Shown one piece after another: positions 1 through 5,122 of a stretch of DNA of 5,122 nt. The stretch spans positions 1 to 5,122 of the forward strand of contig CAZYLK010000283.1 of NCBI GenBank assembly GCA_964648365.1, in the 5' to 3' direction. A model generated the notes under the pieces. It saw nothing but the letters and a program-made list of their open reading frames with translations, was not told where the DNA came from and did not search any database. How positions within the stretch are numbered: the stretch's first letter is position 1; each line of letters begins with the position of its first letter. The DNA comes from SURF-32 sp964648365 (lineage in GTDB: Bacteria; Planctomycetota; Phycisphaerae; UBA1845). Both the position numbers and the translations under genes were made by a program.

Positions 1-60
1 AAGGCGACCTGGACGGCGGCCGGACAATTGTCAACATTTCCAGGCCGTGATTCGAAGGGT

Positions 61-74
61 GGCAGGCGCCTGCC
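61..74. repeat. 14-bp perfect palindrome
   Basis: GGCAGGCGCCTGCC is identical to its reverse complement. Symmetry of this length could be a protein-binding site or the core of a cruciform. The symmetry does not extend outward, because T flanks both sides. A second, shorter palindrome, GACAATTGTC, lies at 23-32. No regulator can be assigned from sequence alone. Confidence 0.5.
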
Positions 75-122
75 TGTCGTGAAGCAGTTTTCTTCCAGGC
101 GGGCAAAATACCGAGTCGCAAT

Positions 123-141
123 CACGGGCAAGATGCCCGTG
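123..141. repeat. Short perfect stem-loop, possibly a dispersed intergenic repeat
   Basis: CACGGGCA at 123-130 and TGCCCGTG at 134-141 form a perfect 8-bp stem around the 3-base loop AGA. No T-run follows on the plus strand, so it does not look like a classical intrinsic terminator. From memory, CACGGGCAAGATGCCCGTG-like strings recur between genes in some G+C-rich genomes including planctomycetes. That recollection is unverified and rests on no search. It could be a REP-like element, a transcript-stabilising hairpin, or the terminator stem of an upstream gene. Confidence 0.55.
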
Positions 142-142
142 G

Positions 143-169
143 CACGCGCGCCACGCGCGCCACGCGCGC
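143..169. repeat. Three exact tandem copies of a 9-bp unit
   Basis: CACGCGCGC occurs three times in a row at 143-151, 152-160 and 161-169 with no mismatch, directly after the hairpin at 123-141. The run is alternating pyrimidine-purine for much of its length and could form small GTGGC/GCCAC hairpins. A unit count divisible by three keeps any overlapping frame open, which explains the Arg-Ala-Pro repetition seen in frame 1. It is most simply a short tandem expansion by replication slippage in noncoding DNA. Confidence 0.7.
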
Positions 170-304
170 CGCCCGCGGCTTGATGGCCCCGCGGATTGCG
201 TCACACACGCGCTGCCGGCGGCGCCGCGACCGACTCGTTGACCCCTGGTACGGCGATTGCTACCGTCAGCGGACGGTATGTCTGACGTTGGTCATCGCGT
301 CCAA

Positions 305-1468
305 ATGGCTTCACTGCAGGCTCAACACGGCCCGCCCGATGCACACGGGCGCCGCGCGCAACCGGTCGGCTTCCTTCGTTCCGTCGCGGCGGCAAGCCTT
401 GTTCTGGGGACGCTGACGGGTTGCCAGCCGGAGCCCGCTTCACCGGGGCGATCGGTCTCACAAGCGTGGCAATCGCCCGACGCCGGCGTCGCTACATCGG
501 ACGCCGCTCCGACGCAACCGGCCGGACCCGCAACGGCCGACGTCCCGCCCGTTCAGCCGTCGGGTACACCCGCGGCCGTGGTCAACGGCGCCCGCATCGA
601 CGCCGCCCGGCTGAACGCGATTCTCTATGAAGGGCGCGGCGCCGAGGTGCTGGAACAGCTCGCGGTGCTGGAGGCCGCCCGTCAGCGTGCGGGTTCGCTC
701 GGCGTCGCTATCTCCCAAGCTGACATTGACGCCGAGCGCCGGCTGTCGCTGCAACGGCTGACCGATCCGATGGGCGAGGTTTCCGGCGCGTCCGAGGATG
801 CGGCCAGGCAGGAGGCGCTGCTCGACACGGTGCTGGCGCAGCGGCAGATCGCGCGGCGGGAGTTCGACCTCTACGTCGAGCGCAACGCCTGGCTGCGCGC
901 CATCGCTCTGCGCGACGTGACCGTTTCGCAGGCCGACCTGGAGGCCGAGTACCGCGCCCGCTACGGCGACCGCATCACGCTCCGCCACATCCAACTGGCG
1001 ACGCCGGCCCAGATCGAGCGAGCGCAAGCGGACCTTCAGGAAGGAACGCCCTTCGAGGAGGTTGCCCGCCGATACAGCGCCAACACCGCCAGCGCCGCGG
1101 AGGGAGGGCGGCTCGACCCGTTCACCGCCGACGATCCGCGGGTGCCGGAGGGCTTCCGCCGGGCCGCGTTCGCCCTGAGGCCGGGCGAAGTCTCCGCGCC
1201 GGTCCGCGTAGGGCGATGGCTGCACATCATGCGGGTCGACAGCCGTGAGCCGGCTAACGCCATCTCGCTGGACTCCGTCCGGCCGGAGCTGGAAGCCGCC
1301 GTCCGGCAGCGTCGGGCCGACGCCGCGATGCTCGAATTGTTTAACGAACTGCTCAAATCCGTCGATGTCGATGTTATCGACCCAACGCTCAAACGGGCGT
1401 GGGACGAGCGACGACGGAACGCCGGTGGGCCGGCGGCGGGCGGCGCCCCGTGGAGCAACCGACCATGA
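305..1468 (+). CDS. Parvulin-type peptidyl-prolyl cis-trans isomerase lipoprotein (PpiC/SurA-like)
   Basis: This is a predicted secreted, lipid-anchored foldase catalysing cis-trans isomerisation of Xaa-Pro bonds. From the ATG at 305 the product is 387 residues. A basic stretch (GRRAQPVGFLR) leads into a hydrophobic core ending in the lipobox LTGC, with the lipidated Cys encoded at 422-424. About 50 Pro/Ala/Thr-rich residues then form a tether. A SurA-like helical part follows, starting AAVVNGARIDAARLN. A parvulin domain lies at about residues 225-311 (from TLRHIQLAT to WLHIMRV). It carries the two expected histidines, in LRHIQL and LHIM, plus FEEVARRYS, EGGRLDPF and FALRPGEVSAPV, all typical of the rotamase fold. 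A helical and basic tail ends the protein. The start is uncertain: ATG at 278 or TTG at 257 are in frame, but they put even longer N-regions before the signal peptide, and none of the three has a strong Shine-Dalgarno site. The TGA overlaps the ATG of the kinase gene. The family call is firm, but substrates cannot be inferred. Confidence 0.9.
   Translation: MASLQAQHGPPDAHGRRAQPVGFLRSVAAASLVLGTLTGCQPEPASPGRSVSQAWQSPDAGVATSDAAPTQPAGPATADVPPVQPSGTPAAVVNGARIDAARLNAILYEGRGAEVLEQLAVLEAARQRAGSLGVAISQADIDAERRLSLQRLTDPMGEVSGASEDAARQEALLDTVLAQRQIARREFDLYVERNAWLRAIALRDVTVSQADLEAEYRARYGDRITLRHIQLATPAQIERAQADLQEGTPFEEVARRYSANTASAAEGGRLDPFTADDPRVPEGFRRAAFALRPGEVSAPVRVGRWLHIMRVDSREPANAISLDSVRPELEAAVRQRRADAAMLELFNELLKSVDVDVIDPTLKRAWDERRRNAGGPAAGGAPWSNRP
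1452..1455 (+). promoter_or_regulatory. Ribosome binding site for the adenylate kinase, inside the end of the PPIase gene
   Basis: GGAG ends nine bases before the ATG at 1465 and lies within the last codons of the upstream lipoprotein gene. Together with the ATGA overlap it supports 1465 as the kinase start rather than the in-frame ATG at 1399, which would add 22 Arg/Gly-rich residues that no adenylate kinase needs. The arrangement suggests translational coupling. Confidence 0.55.
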
Positions 1469-2070
1469 CGACGACGGCATATCCGGCGGTCCTGATGTTT
1501 GGCGGGCCTGGTTCCGGCAAGGGAACGCAGGGCGTCGTCATCGGGATGATGCCGAACCTCGCTCATTTCGCGATGGGAGATATCTTCCGCGCGCTGGACA
1601 AGCAGAGCGACCTCGGCCGTGAGTTCCTCTCCTACTCGACCCAGGGCCTGCTGGTTCCGGATGAGTTCACGGTTCGACTCTTCAAGACCCACATTCAGGC
1701 GAAGGCGGCCGCCGGCAAGCTCGACCCCGCCTACCACACGCTCGTTCTCGACGGCATACCGCGCACGACGGCGCAGGTAGAACTGCTCGCGGGTTTCGTT
1801 GACGTGCGCCGCATCGTCCATCTCATGGTCGAGGATACCGGAGCACTGGCAGCCCGACTCGCGGCCCGGGCACACAAGCAGAACCGCCCCGACGACGCCG
1901 ACCCGGACGTCATCCGCAGACGCATCGAAGTGTACGAAGAGCAGACGCGGCCGGTGCTCGATGCCTACGACAGCAAGCTCATCGCGCACATCAACGGCGA
2001 TCAGCATCCACTGGCCGTGCTCCGCGACGTGGCCGCCTGTCTGATCGACGCCGTTCCCAACAACCTCTGA
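1465..2070 (+). CDS. adk: Adenylate kinase family nucleoside monophosphate kinase, short-LID form
   Basis: This cytosolic enzyme is expected to catalyse ATP + AMP = 2 ADP. The product is 201 residues. The P-loop GGPGSGKGTQ is at residues 13-22. HFAMGDIFRA at 34-43 corresponds to the AMP-binding STGDxxRA motif and keeps the Asp and the Arg (R42). LLVPDEF follows near residue 62. VLDGIPRTTAQ at about 94-104 gives the AMP-contacting Arg and Gln. The LID is short: RLAARAHKQNRPDD runs straight into VIRRRIEVYEEQTRPVL. There is no Cys4 zinc site and no long insert as in E. coli Adk (214 residues). Arginines in RLAAR, NRPDD and RRRIEVY match the phosphate-binding set. One oddity is that the AMP-site Thr of STGD is Met here, which might shift nucleotide preference, so a kinase for another NMP, or a paralogue of a housekeeping Adk elsewhere in the genome, cannot be excluded. 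The gene starts in an ATGA overlap with the PPIase gene, so the two are probably co-translated. Confidence 0.9.
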   Translation: MTTTAYPAVLMFGGPGSGKGTQGVVIGMMPNLAHFAMGDIFRALDKQSDLGREFLSYSTQGLLVPDEFTVRLFKTHIQAKAAAGKLDPAYHTLVLDGIPRTTAQVELLAGFVDVRRIVHLMVEDTGALAARLAARAHKQNRPDDADPDVIRRRIEVYEEQTRPVLDAYDSKLIAHINGDQHPLAVLRDVAACLIDAVPNNL

Positions 2071-2197
2071 ATCGCCGTGCGCGCCCGCGCGAAGCGTTGG
2101 ACGCGGCCGTTGGAACTGCTTGGCTCCAGCCGCGCGCCACGGAGGTTAGCACTCGCCCGGCTGAGAACCGTCGGCGTGACTCGCTCGCAGCACCGCA
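2071..2197. other. Convergent intergenic gap with weak G+C hairpins
   Basis: This gap separates the stop codons of the kinase gene (plus) and the glycosyltransferase gene (minus). GCGC-GCCC-GCGC at 2079-2090 could form a small hairpin. CGCGGC at 2102-2107 can pair with GCCGCG at 2129-2134 across a 21-base loop that holds an inner GGA/TCC pairing. Neither is followed by a T-run on either strand, so no intrinsic terminator can be called. Termination may be Rho-dependent or by U-less hairpins. Short open frames crossing the gap on both strands look like chance frames. Confidence 0.45.
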
Positions 2198-4375
2198 TCA
2201 GGGAGCGTCTGTCGGTTCCAGCGATTCCAACCGGCGTCGCGCGGCTTTCGCGTCGAACCGGTACGCGCGATGCTGTGGAATAGTGCCGGCAACCTCCGGG
2301 ACGAAGATGTCCGGATTCCGCTCCGCCCACCACGATTCCAGCGTCTCCGGCGACAGGGTCACGAGGTAGTCGATCCGGTCAGCAATCAGACGCCGCAGCC
2401 ACGCGGACGCGTCGGCGCGGGCGACGACCTCACTCGCCTCGCGATAATCCACGATCGATCCGTCCGCGATCGGAGACTCGTAGAACAATAGATTCTGCAA
2501 GCGCGCGCCCATCAGCGGGTAGGTATACCAGTTGTGACCCACGTCGTCCCATCCCGCCGCTACGGCCAGTCGAACGCCATTCGGCTGATCAAACCGCCGC
2601 CAGATGGGCCAGGCGGCGGCATAGTCGCGCTTGAGGGGATCAACGTTCCAGGCCAGCCCCTCGGCGGCGTCCGCGTAGATGCGATAACGATAGGTCTGCC
2701 GCGTCCGATCCATCGCCACGGCGCCGATGCCCAGCGCGATGAACACCGCGCACGATGCCATCGCACGCCCATGCGGCCGCAGCGTGCGATAGGCCGCCCA
2801 CGCGCCCCCCGCGGCCGCCAGCACAACCACCCCCCCCCGGACGAATGCGGCCAACTGGGCCGCGCTCCAGCTCATGCGCGTGGCCATCGCCAGATGCGCG
2901 ATCACAAGAACCCACCAGACAATCCGCATCCATGCGCCGCGCTCACACGCCGCGAAGATGGCAAGAATGGCAAGCGGGAGGACGAGGAACCGGGCGGTGG
3001 CCAGCGCCCAGAAGGTGCGCGTCGCCAGTTCGGCAGGCGAAAACGTCCCCCACAGCGTCACCGCGATGAAGGCCAGCAGCAGTCCGATGAGGGGTACGCC
3101 ACGCCGCAACGCGATCAGCCTGCCGGCGGCGATCAGCCCGAGCACGACGATCAGCGGTGCGGTCACGCCCAGTCCCGCGTGGGCAACGCCCGGTCCGGCG
3201 CTGTCCCAGAGAACCTTCGCGAGGAACTCACGCATCGAAAACGTCACTTCGCCGAACAGCCGCCCGGAATGCAGCAGCATTCGCTCGGGATTGCCGCCGA
3301 ACAGTTGGGCGCTGCCGATCGTCAGGCCGAACGGATAAAACGGAGAATCCCGCTCGATCCATCCGCGGACGTATCCCGGCAGTCCAGGCGCGGCCGCGAG
3401 CAGACCCAGCGCGGCGTACGTCAGCGGCGCGACGAACGATCGCGCCCGCATTCCCGACACGGCGAAAACCCAGACGAAGCTCAGCAGCAGAATCGGCAGC
3501 GCAACGAGCTTCACGCCGGTCGCCAGGCCCAATGCCGCCATCGCCAGCACCGGGCCGGCGCCGGGTCTCGCCCGGGCGGCCTGCTGCAGGAACGGGATCG
3601 CCAGCAGCATCAGCGCCGTCGTGGTCGTATCGACGTAGCCGGACGTGATGTAATTGAACAGGGCCGGCATCAGCGCGACCACGGTAGCCGCAGCCATCGC
3701 GTTGGTTCGTCGCGCGCCGAGCGCGCGGGCCGACGCATACGCTCCGACGTAGGCACTGAGCCAGACAAGACCGCCCGCAAGCCCGAGGAAGAGATCACCG
3801 CGATCGACAAGCATCGCCCACGACCACAGCAGGTCGCCGCCGGGCGGGTAGTATTCGTAGTATCCCCACGCATCGGGCGCGTGCATGGGCTGCCAGCCGC
3901 CCGCCTGCACCCAGCGCGCCGCCCGAACCAGGTGATAGGTCAGCGAATCCCACGCCAGCGGTGGATGCACGGCGCCGCGCACCAGCACGACACAGGCGAT
4001 AGCGGCGAACGGGATCGCGAACAGCCCCCGCCGACCACGGATGTTTCGGCGAATGACGCAGCGGAGGCGGCGGGCGTCGCGATGAAGTTCGCGCCATGGG
4101 CTCCCGCGCCGGCCGAGCGCCGCATGCGCCGCGAGCGCGATCCCGATCGACGCCGGCAGCACGATCGCAAGGCGAAAGGCATGAACGGTTGCAAGCAGCA
4201 GAAAAAGCGTTGTAACGAGCCAGTAGAGCGCGATGGCCGCACCGCACCATCGTCGCGACACACTGCGTGGTCCGCACAGACGAAGCGCGACGACGTAGGC
4301 CGCCCAGCCCAGCGAACCCAGCAGGGCCGCCGCAACGGCCGGGGCAAGGAAGATGGATAGCCCCGCGTCGATCAC
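2198..4375 (-). CDS. Multi-spanning GT-C type glycosyltransferase (family 39/ArnT-like, PMT_2 superfamily)
   Basis: This is a predicted integral membrane enzyme of 725 residues that would transfer a sugar from a polyprenyl-phosphate donor on the outer face of the membrane. I count about 14 hydrophobic segments between residues 5 and 555, followed by a soluble region of about 165 residues. The first large extracytoplasmic loop holds HPPLAWDSLTYHL at 137-149, whose Asp (D143) sits where GT-C enzymes place the catalytic or metal-binding acid. YYEYYPPGGDLL at 172-183 and SGYVDTTTTALML at 245-257 are also typical of this class. The tail contains AGWDDVGHNWYTYPLMG at 608-624, a pattern I associate with large GT39-like proteins. 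The start is taken as GTG at 4375, whose bases overlap the uvrA stop (GTGA). An upstream in-frame ATG at 4531 would add 52 Arg/Gly-rich residues lying inside uvrA and is rejected. A nine-G tract (plus strand 2830-2838) encodes RGG near residue 513. The acceptor (protein, lipid A-like or polysaccharide) cannot be told. Confidence 0.82.
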   Translation of the reverse strand: MIDAGLSIFLAPAVAAALLGSLGWAAYVVALRLCGPRSVSRRWCGAAIALYWLVTTLFLLLATVHAFRLAIVLPASIGIALAAHAALGRRGSPWRELHRDARRLRCVIRRNIRGRRGLFAIPFAAIACVVLVRGAVHPPLAWDSLTYHLVRAARWVQAGGWQPMHAPDAWGYYEYYPPGGDLLWSWAMLVDRGDLFLGLAGGLVWLSAYVGAYASARALGARRTNAMAAATVVALMPALFNYITSGYVDTTTTALMLLAIPFLQQAARARPGAGPVLAMAALGLATGVKLVALPILLLSFVWVFAVSGMRARSFVAPLTYAALGLLAAAPGLPGYVRGWIERDSPFYPFGLTIGSAQLFGGNPERMLLHSGRLFGEVTFSMREFLAKVLWDSAGPGVAHAGLGVTAPLIVVLGLIAAGRLIALRRGVPLIGLLLAFIAVTLWGTFSPAELATRTFWALATARFLVLPLAILAIFAACERGAWMRIVWWVLVIAHLAMATRMSWSAAQLAAFVRGGVVVLAAAGGAWAAYRTLRPHGRAMASCAVFIALGIGAVAMDRTRQTYRYRIYADAAEGLAWNVDPLKRDYAAAWPIWRRFDQPNGVRLAVAAGWDDVGHNWYTYPLMGARLQNLLFYESPIADGSIVDYREASEVVARADASAWLRRLIADRIDYLVTLSPETLESWWAERNPDIFVPEVAGTIPQHRAYRFDAKAARRRLESLEPTDAP

Positions 4376-5122
4376 GCCACCTGCCCCGGTGCGACGCTCA
4401 AACGCCCGCGCAGGAATCGACCCGTCTCGCTGGCCTCGCACGCCGCCACCTGGTCCGGCGTGCCCTCGACGACCACCGCCCCGCCATGCTCGCCCCCCCC
4501 CGGACCGAGGTCGATGACCCAGTCGGCGCACTTGATCACGTCCAGGTGATGCTCGATGGCGATCACCGTGTGCCCCTTGTTGACCAGGCCGCCGAGCACG
4601 TGCAGAAGCGTGTGGACGTCCGCCGTGTGCAGCCCGCGGGTCGGCTCGTCGAGCGCATACAGCGTATGGTCCCGGGGGGCGCGGCCCAGTTCCGCCGCCA
4701 GCTTGATCCGTTGCGCCTCCCCGCCGGACACCGTGGCCGCGGACTGGCCCAGCGTGATGTAGCCCAGCCCGACGGATTTCAGCGACGCGAGCGGCCGGCG
4801 GACACGCGGCACGTTGGAAAAGAACGCCACGGCCTCATCAACGCGCATGTCCAGCACGTCGGCAATGCTCTTGCCGCGATAGCGAATTTCCAGCGTTTCG
4901 CGGTTGAAGCGCCGTCCGCTGCACGTATCGCACGTGACGAACACGTCGGGCAGGAAGTGCATCTCGATCCGCCGGGTGCCCTGGCCCTGGCACGGCTCGC
5001 ACCGGCCGCCGGCCACGTTGAAGCTGAACCGGCTTGACCCGTAGCCGCGCAGCTTCGCCTCCCGCGTCTGCGCGAACAGATCGCGGATCGGGTTCAGCAC
5101 GCCGATGTAGGTGGCCGGGTTG
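4372..5122 (-). CDS. uvrA: UvrA, excinuclease ABC subunit A, C-terminal part (5' end outside window)
   Basis: UvrA is the damage-recognition ATPase of UvrABC nucleotide excision repair, a cytosolic dimer that loads UvrB. About 249 C-terminal residues of a protein usually near 940-1000 are present. Reading from the right edge the frame begins NPATYIGVLNPIRDLFA, a hallmark of the second ATPase half, so the gene continues beyond 5122. A GTG at 5100 is internal and not the start. Next comes the C-terminal zinc module, CEPC and CDTC, encoded at 5001-4921 around IEMHFLPDV. NRETLEI and IADVLDM follow, then the ABC signature VSGGEAQR, Walker B LYALDEP and H-loop IEHHLDVIKCADW. The second Walker A lies outside. 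Several normally invariant positions vary: DEPTTGLH is DEPTRGLH, EHN is EHH, and GPEGG is GPGGG within a nine-G tract. The stop TGA overlaps the GTG of the downstream glycosyltransferase. It is clearly UvrA family, but whether it is the housekeeping copy or a paralogue is open. Confidence 0.93.
   Translation of the reverse strand, partial: NPATYIGVLNPIRDLFAQTREAKLRGYGSSRFSFNVAGGRCEPCQGQGTRRIEMHFLPDVFVTCDTCSGRRFNRETLEIRYRGKSIADVLDMRVDEAVAFFSNVPRVRRPLASLKSVGLGYITLGQSAATVSGGEAQRIKLAAELGRAPRDHTLYALDEPTRGLHTADVHTLLHVLGGLVNKGHTVIAIEHHLDVIKCADWVIDLGPGGGEHGGAVVVEGTPDQVAACEASETGRFLRGRLSVAPGQVA

Larger units (their letters stand above)
1..304. other. Repeat-rich leader with no convincing complete gene
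   Basis: This stretch precedes the PPIase lipoprotein gene. It carries a 10-bp palindrome, a 14-bp palindrome, a strong short hairpin and a three-copy 9-bp tandem repeat, each listed separately where notable. Frame 3 reads GDLDGGRTIVNISRP and stops at 48-50, which could be the tail of a rightward gene beginning outside the window. Frame 1 is also open from the edge to a TGA at 181-183, but its end is a low-complexity Arg-Ala-Pro run made by the tandem repeat, so I do not call it coding. No tRNA cloverleaf and no convincing -35/-10 pair was found. TTGTCA at 28-33 resembles a -35 box but lacks a good -10 partner. The promoter of the lipoprotein-kinase pair presumably lies here, but it cannot be placed. 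Confidence 0.6.

Noticed and set aside
28..56. Possible promoter with TTGTCA as -35
   Set aside because: The hexamer at normal spacing (TTCGAA) is a poor -10, so a sigma-70 promoter is not supported.
1..183. Frame 1, open from the left edge to TGA at 181-183
   Set aside because: The final third is an Arg-Ala-Pro repeat produced by the 9-bp tandem repeat and the rest shows no family feature. Long open frames are common by chance at this G+C content.
458..1480. 340-codon minus-strand open frame opposite the PPIase gene
   Set aside because: The plus strand encodes a recognisable lipoprotein signal and parvulin domain. The minus product has no family features and is a third-position G+C shadow.
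1036..2007. 323-codon minus-strand open frame spanning the PPIase and kinase genes
   Set aside because: It crosses the boundary of two well-supported plus-strand genes and its translation shows no motif.
2102..2134. Hairpin as a bidirectional intrinsic terminator between the convergent genes
   Set aside because: The stem is six base pairs with a long loop, and neither strand has a T-run after it.
2534..4360. 608-codon plus-strand open frame opposite the glycosyltransferase gene
   Set aside because: It lies wholly antisense to a gene with clear membrane segments and GT-C motifs. Its product is an Arg/Gln/His/Pro-rich string with no domain, as expected for the complement of hydrophobic G+C-rich codons.
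4376..4531. N-terminal extension of the glycosyltransferase to the ATG at 4531
   Set aside because: The extra 52 residues are Arg/Gly-rich, lie inside the uvrA coding region in another frame, and precede the first membrane segment without purpose. The GTG overlapping the uvrA stop is the better start.
4267..5037. 256-codon plus-strand open frame opposite uvrA
   Set aside because: It is antisense to unmistakable UvrA motifs and has no recognisable domain of its own.

Overview
This is a G+C-rich bacterial window, roughly two thirds G+C by eye, with strong G/C preference at third codon positions. It holds two two-gene units that converge on a short gap. The rightward unit encodes a parvulin-type peptidyl-prolyl isomerase lipoprotein and a short-LID adenylate kinase, joined by an ATGA stop/start overlap. 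The leftward unit encodes the C-terminal part of UvrA (its 5' end lies beyond the right edge) and a large multi-spanning GT-C type glycosyltransferase, joined by a GTGA stop/start overlap. No mobile element, CRISPR array, tRNA or rRNA was seen.

Layout: positions 1-304 are a leader with no convincing complete gene. They contain two perfect palindromes, an 8-bp-stem hairpin (CACGGGCA-AGA-TGCCCGTG) and three exact tandem copies of a 9-mer. The first 50 bases might be the tail of an upstream gene. Positions 305-1468 are the PPIase lipoprotein, 1465-2070 the adenylate kinase, 2071-2197 the convergent intergenic gap, 2198-4375 the membrane glycosyltransferase (reverse strand) and 4372-5122 uvrA (reverse strand, partial).

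Organism: the lipoprotein export signal, the lack of strong Shine-Dalgarno sites, the style of the nucleotide kinase (HFAMGDIFRA, VLDGIPRTTAQ) and the UvrA (LGQSAAT before the ABC signature) remind me of Planctomycetota, possibly Phycisphaerae. This is recollection of family style, not a search, and should be treated as tentative.

The genes do not form one obvious pathway. The PPIase acts on proteins outside the inner membrane, adenylate kinase balances adenine nucleotides in the cytosol, UvrA recognises DNA damage, and the glycosyltransferase would move sugars from a lipid carrier at the membrane. The tight overlaps imply co-translation within each pair, but a functional link is not evident. 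I did not find a convincing undescribed system. The points most worth a second look are the structured repeats in the leader, the Thr-to-Met change in the AMP site of the kinase, the overlapping uvrA-glycosyltransferase pair and two matching nine-G tracts in that pair.
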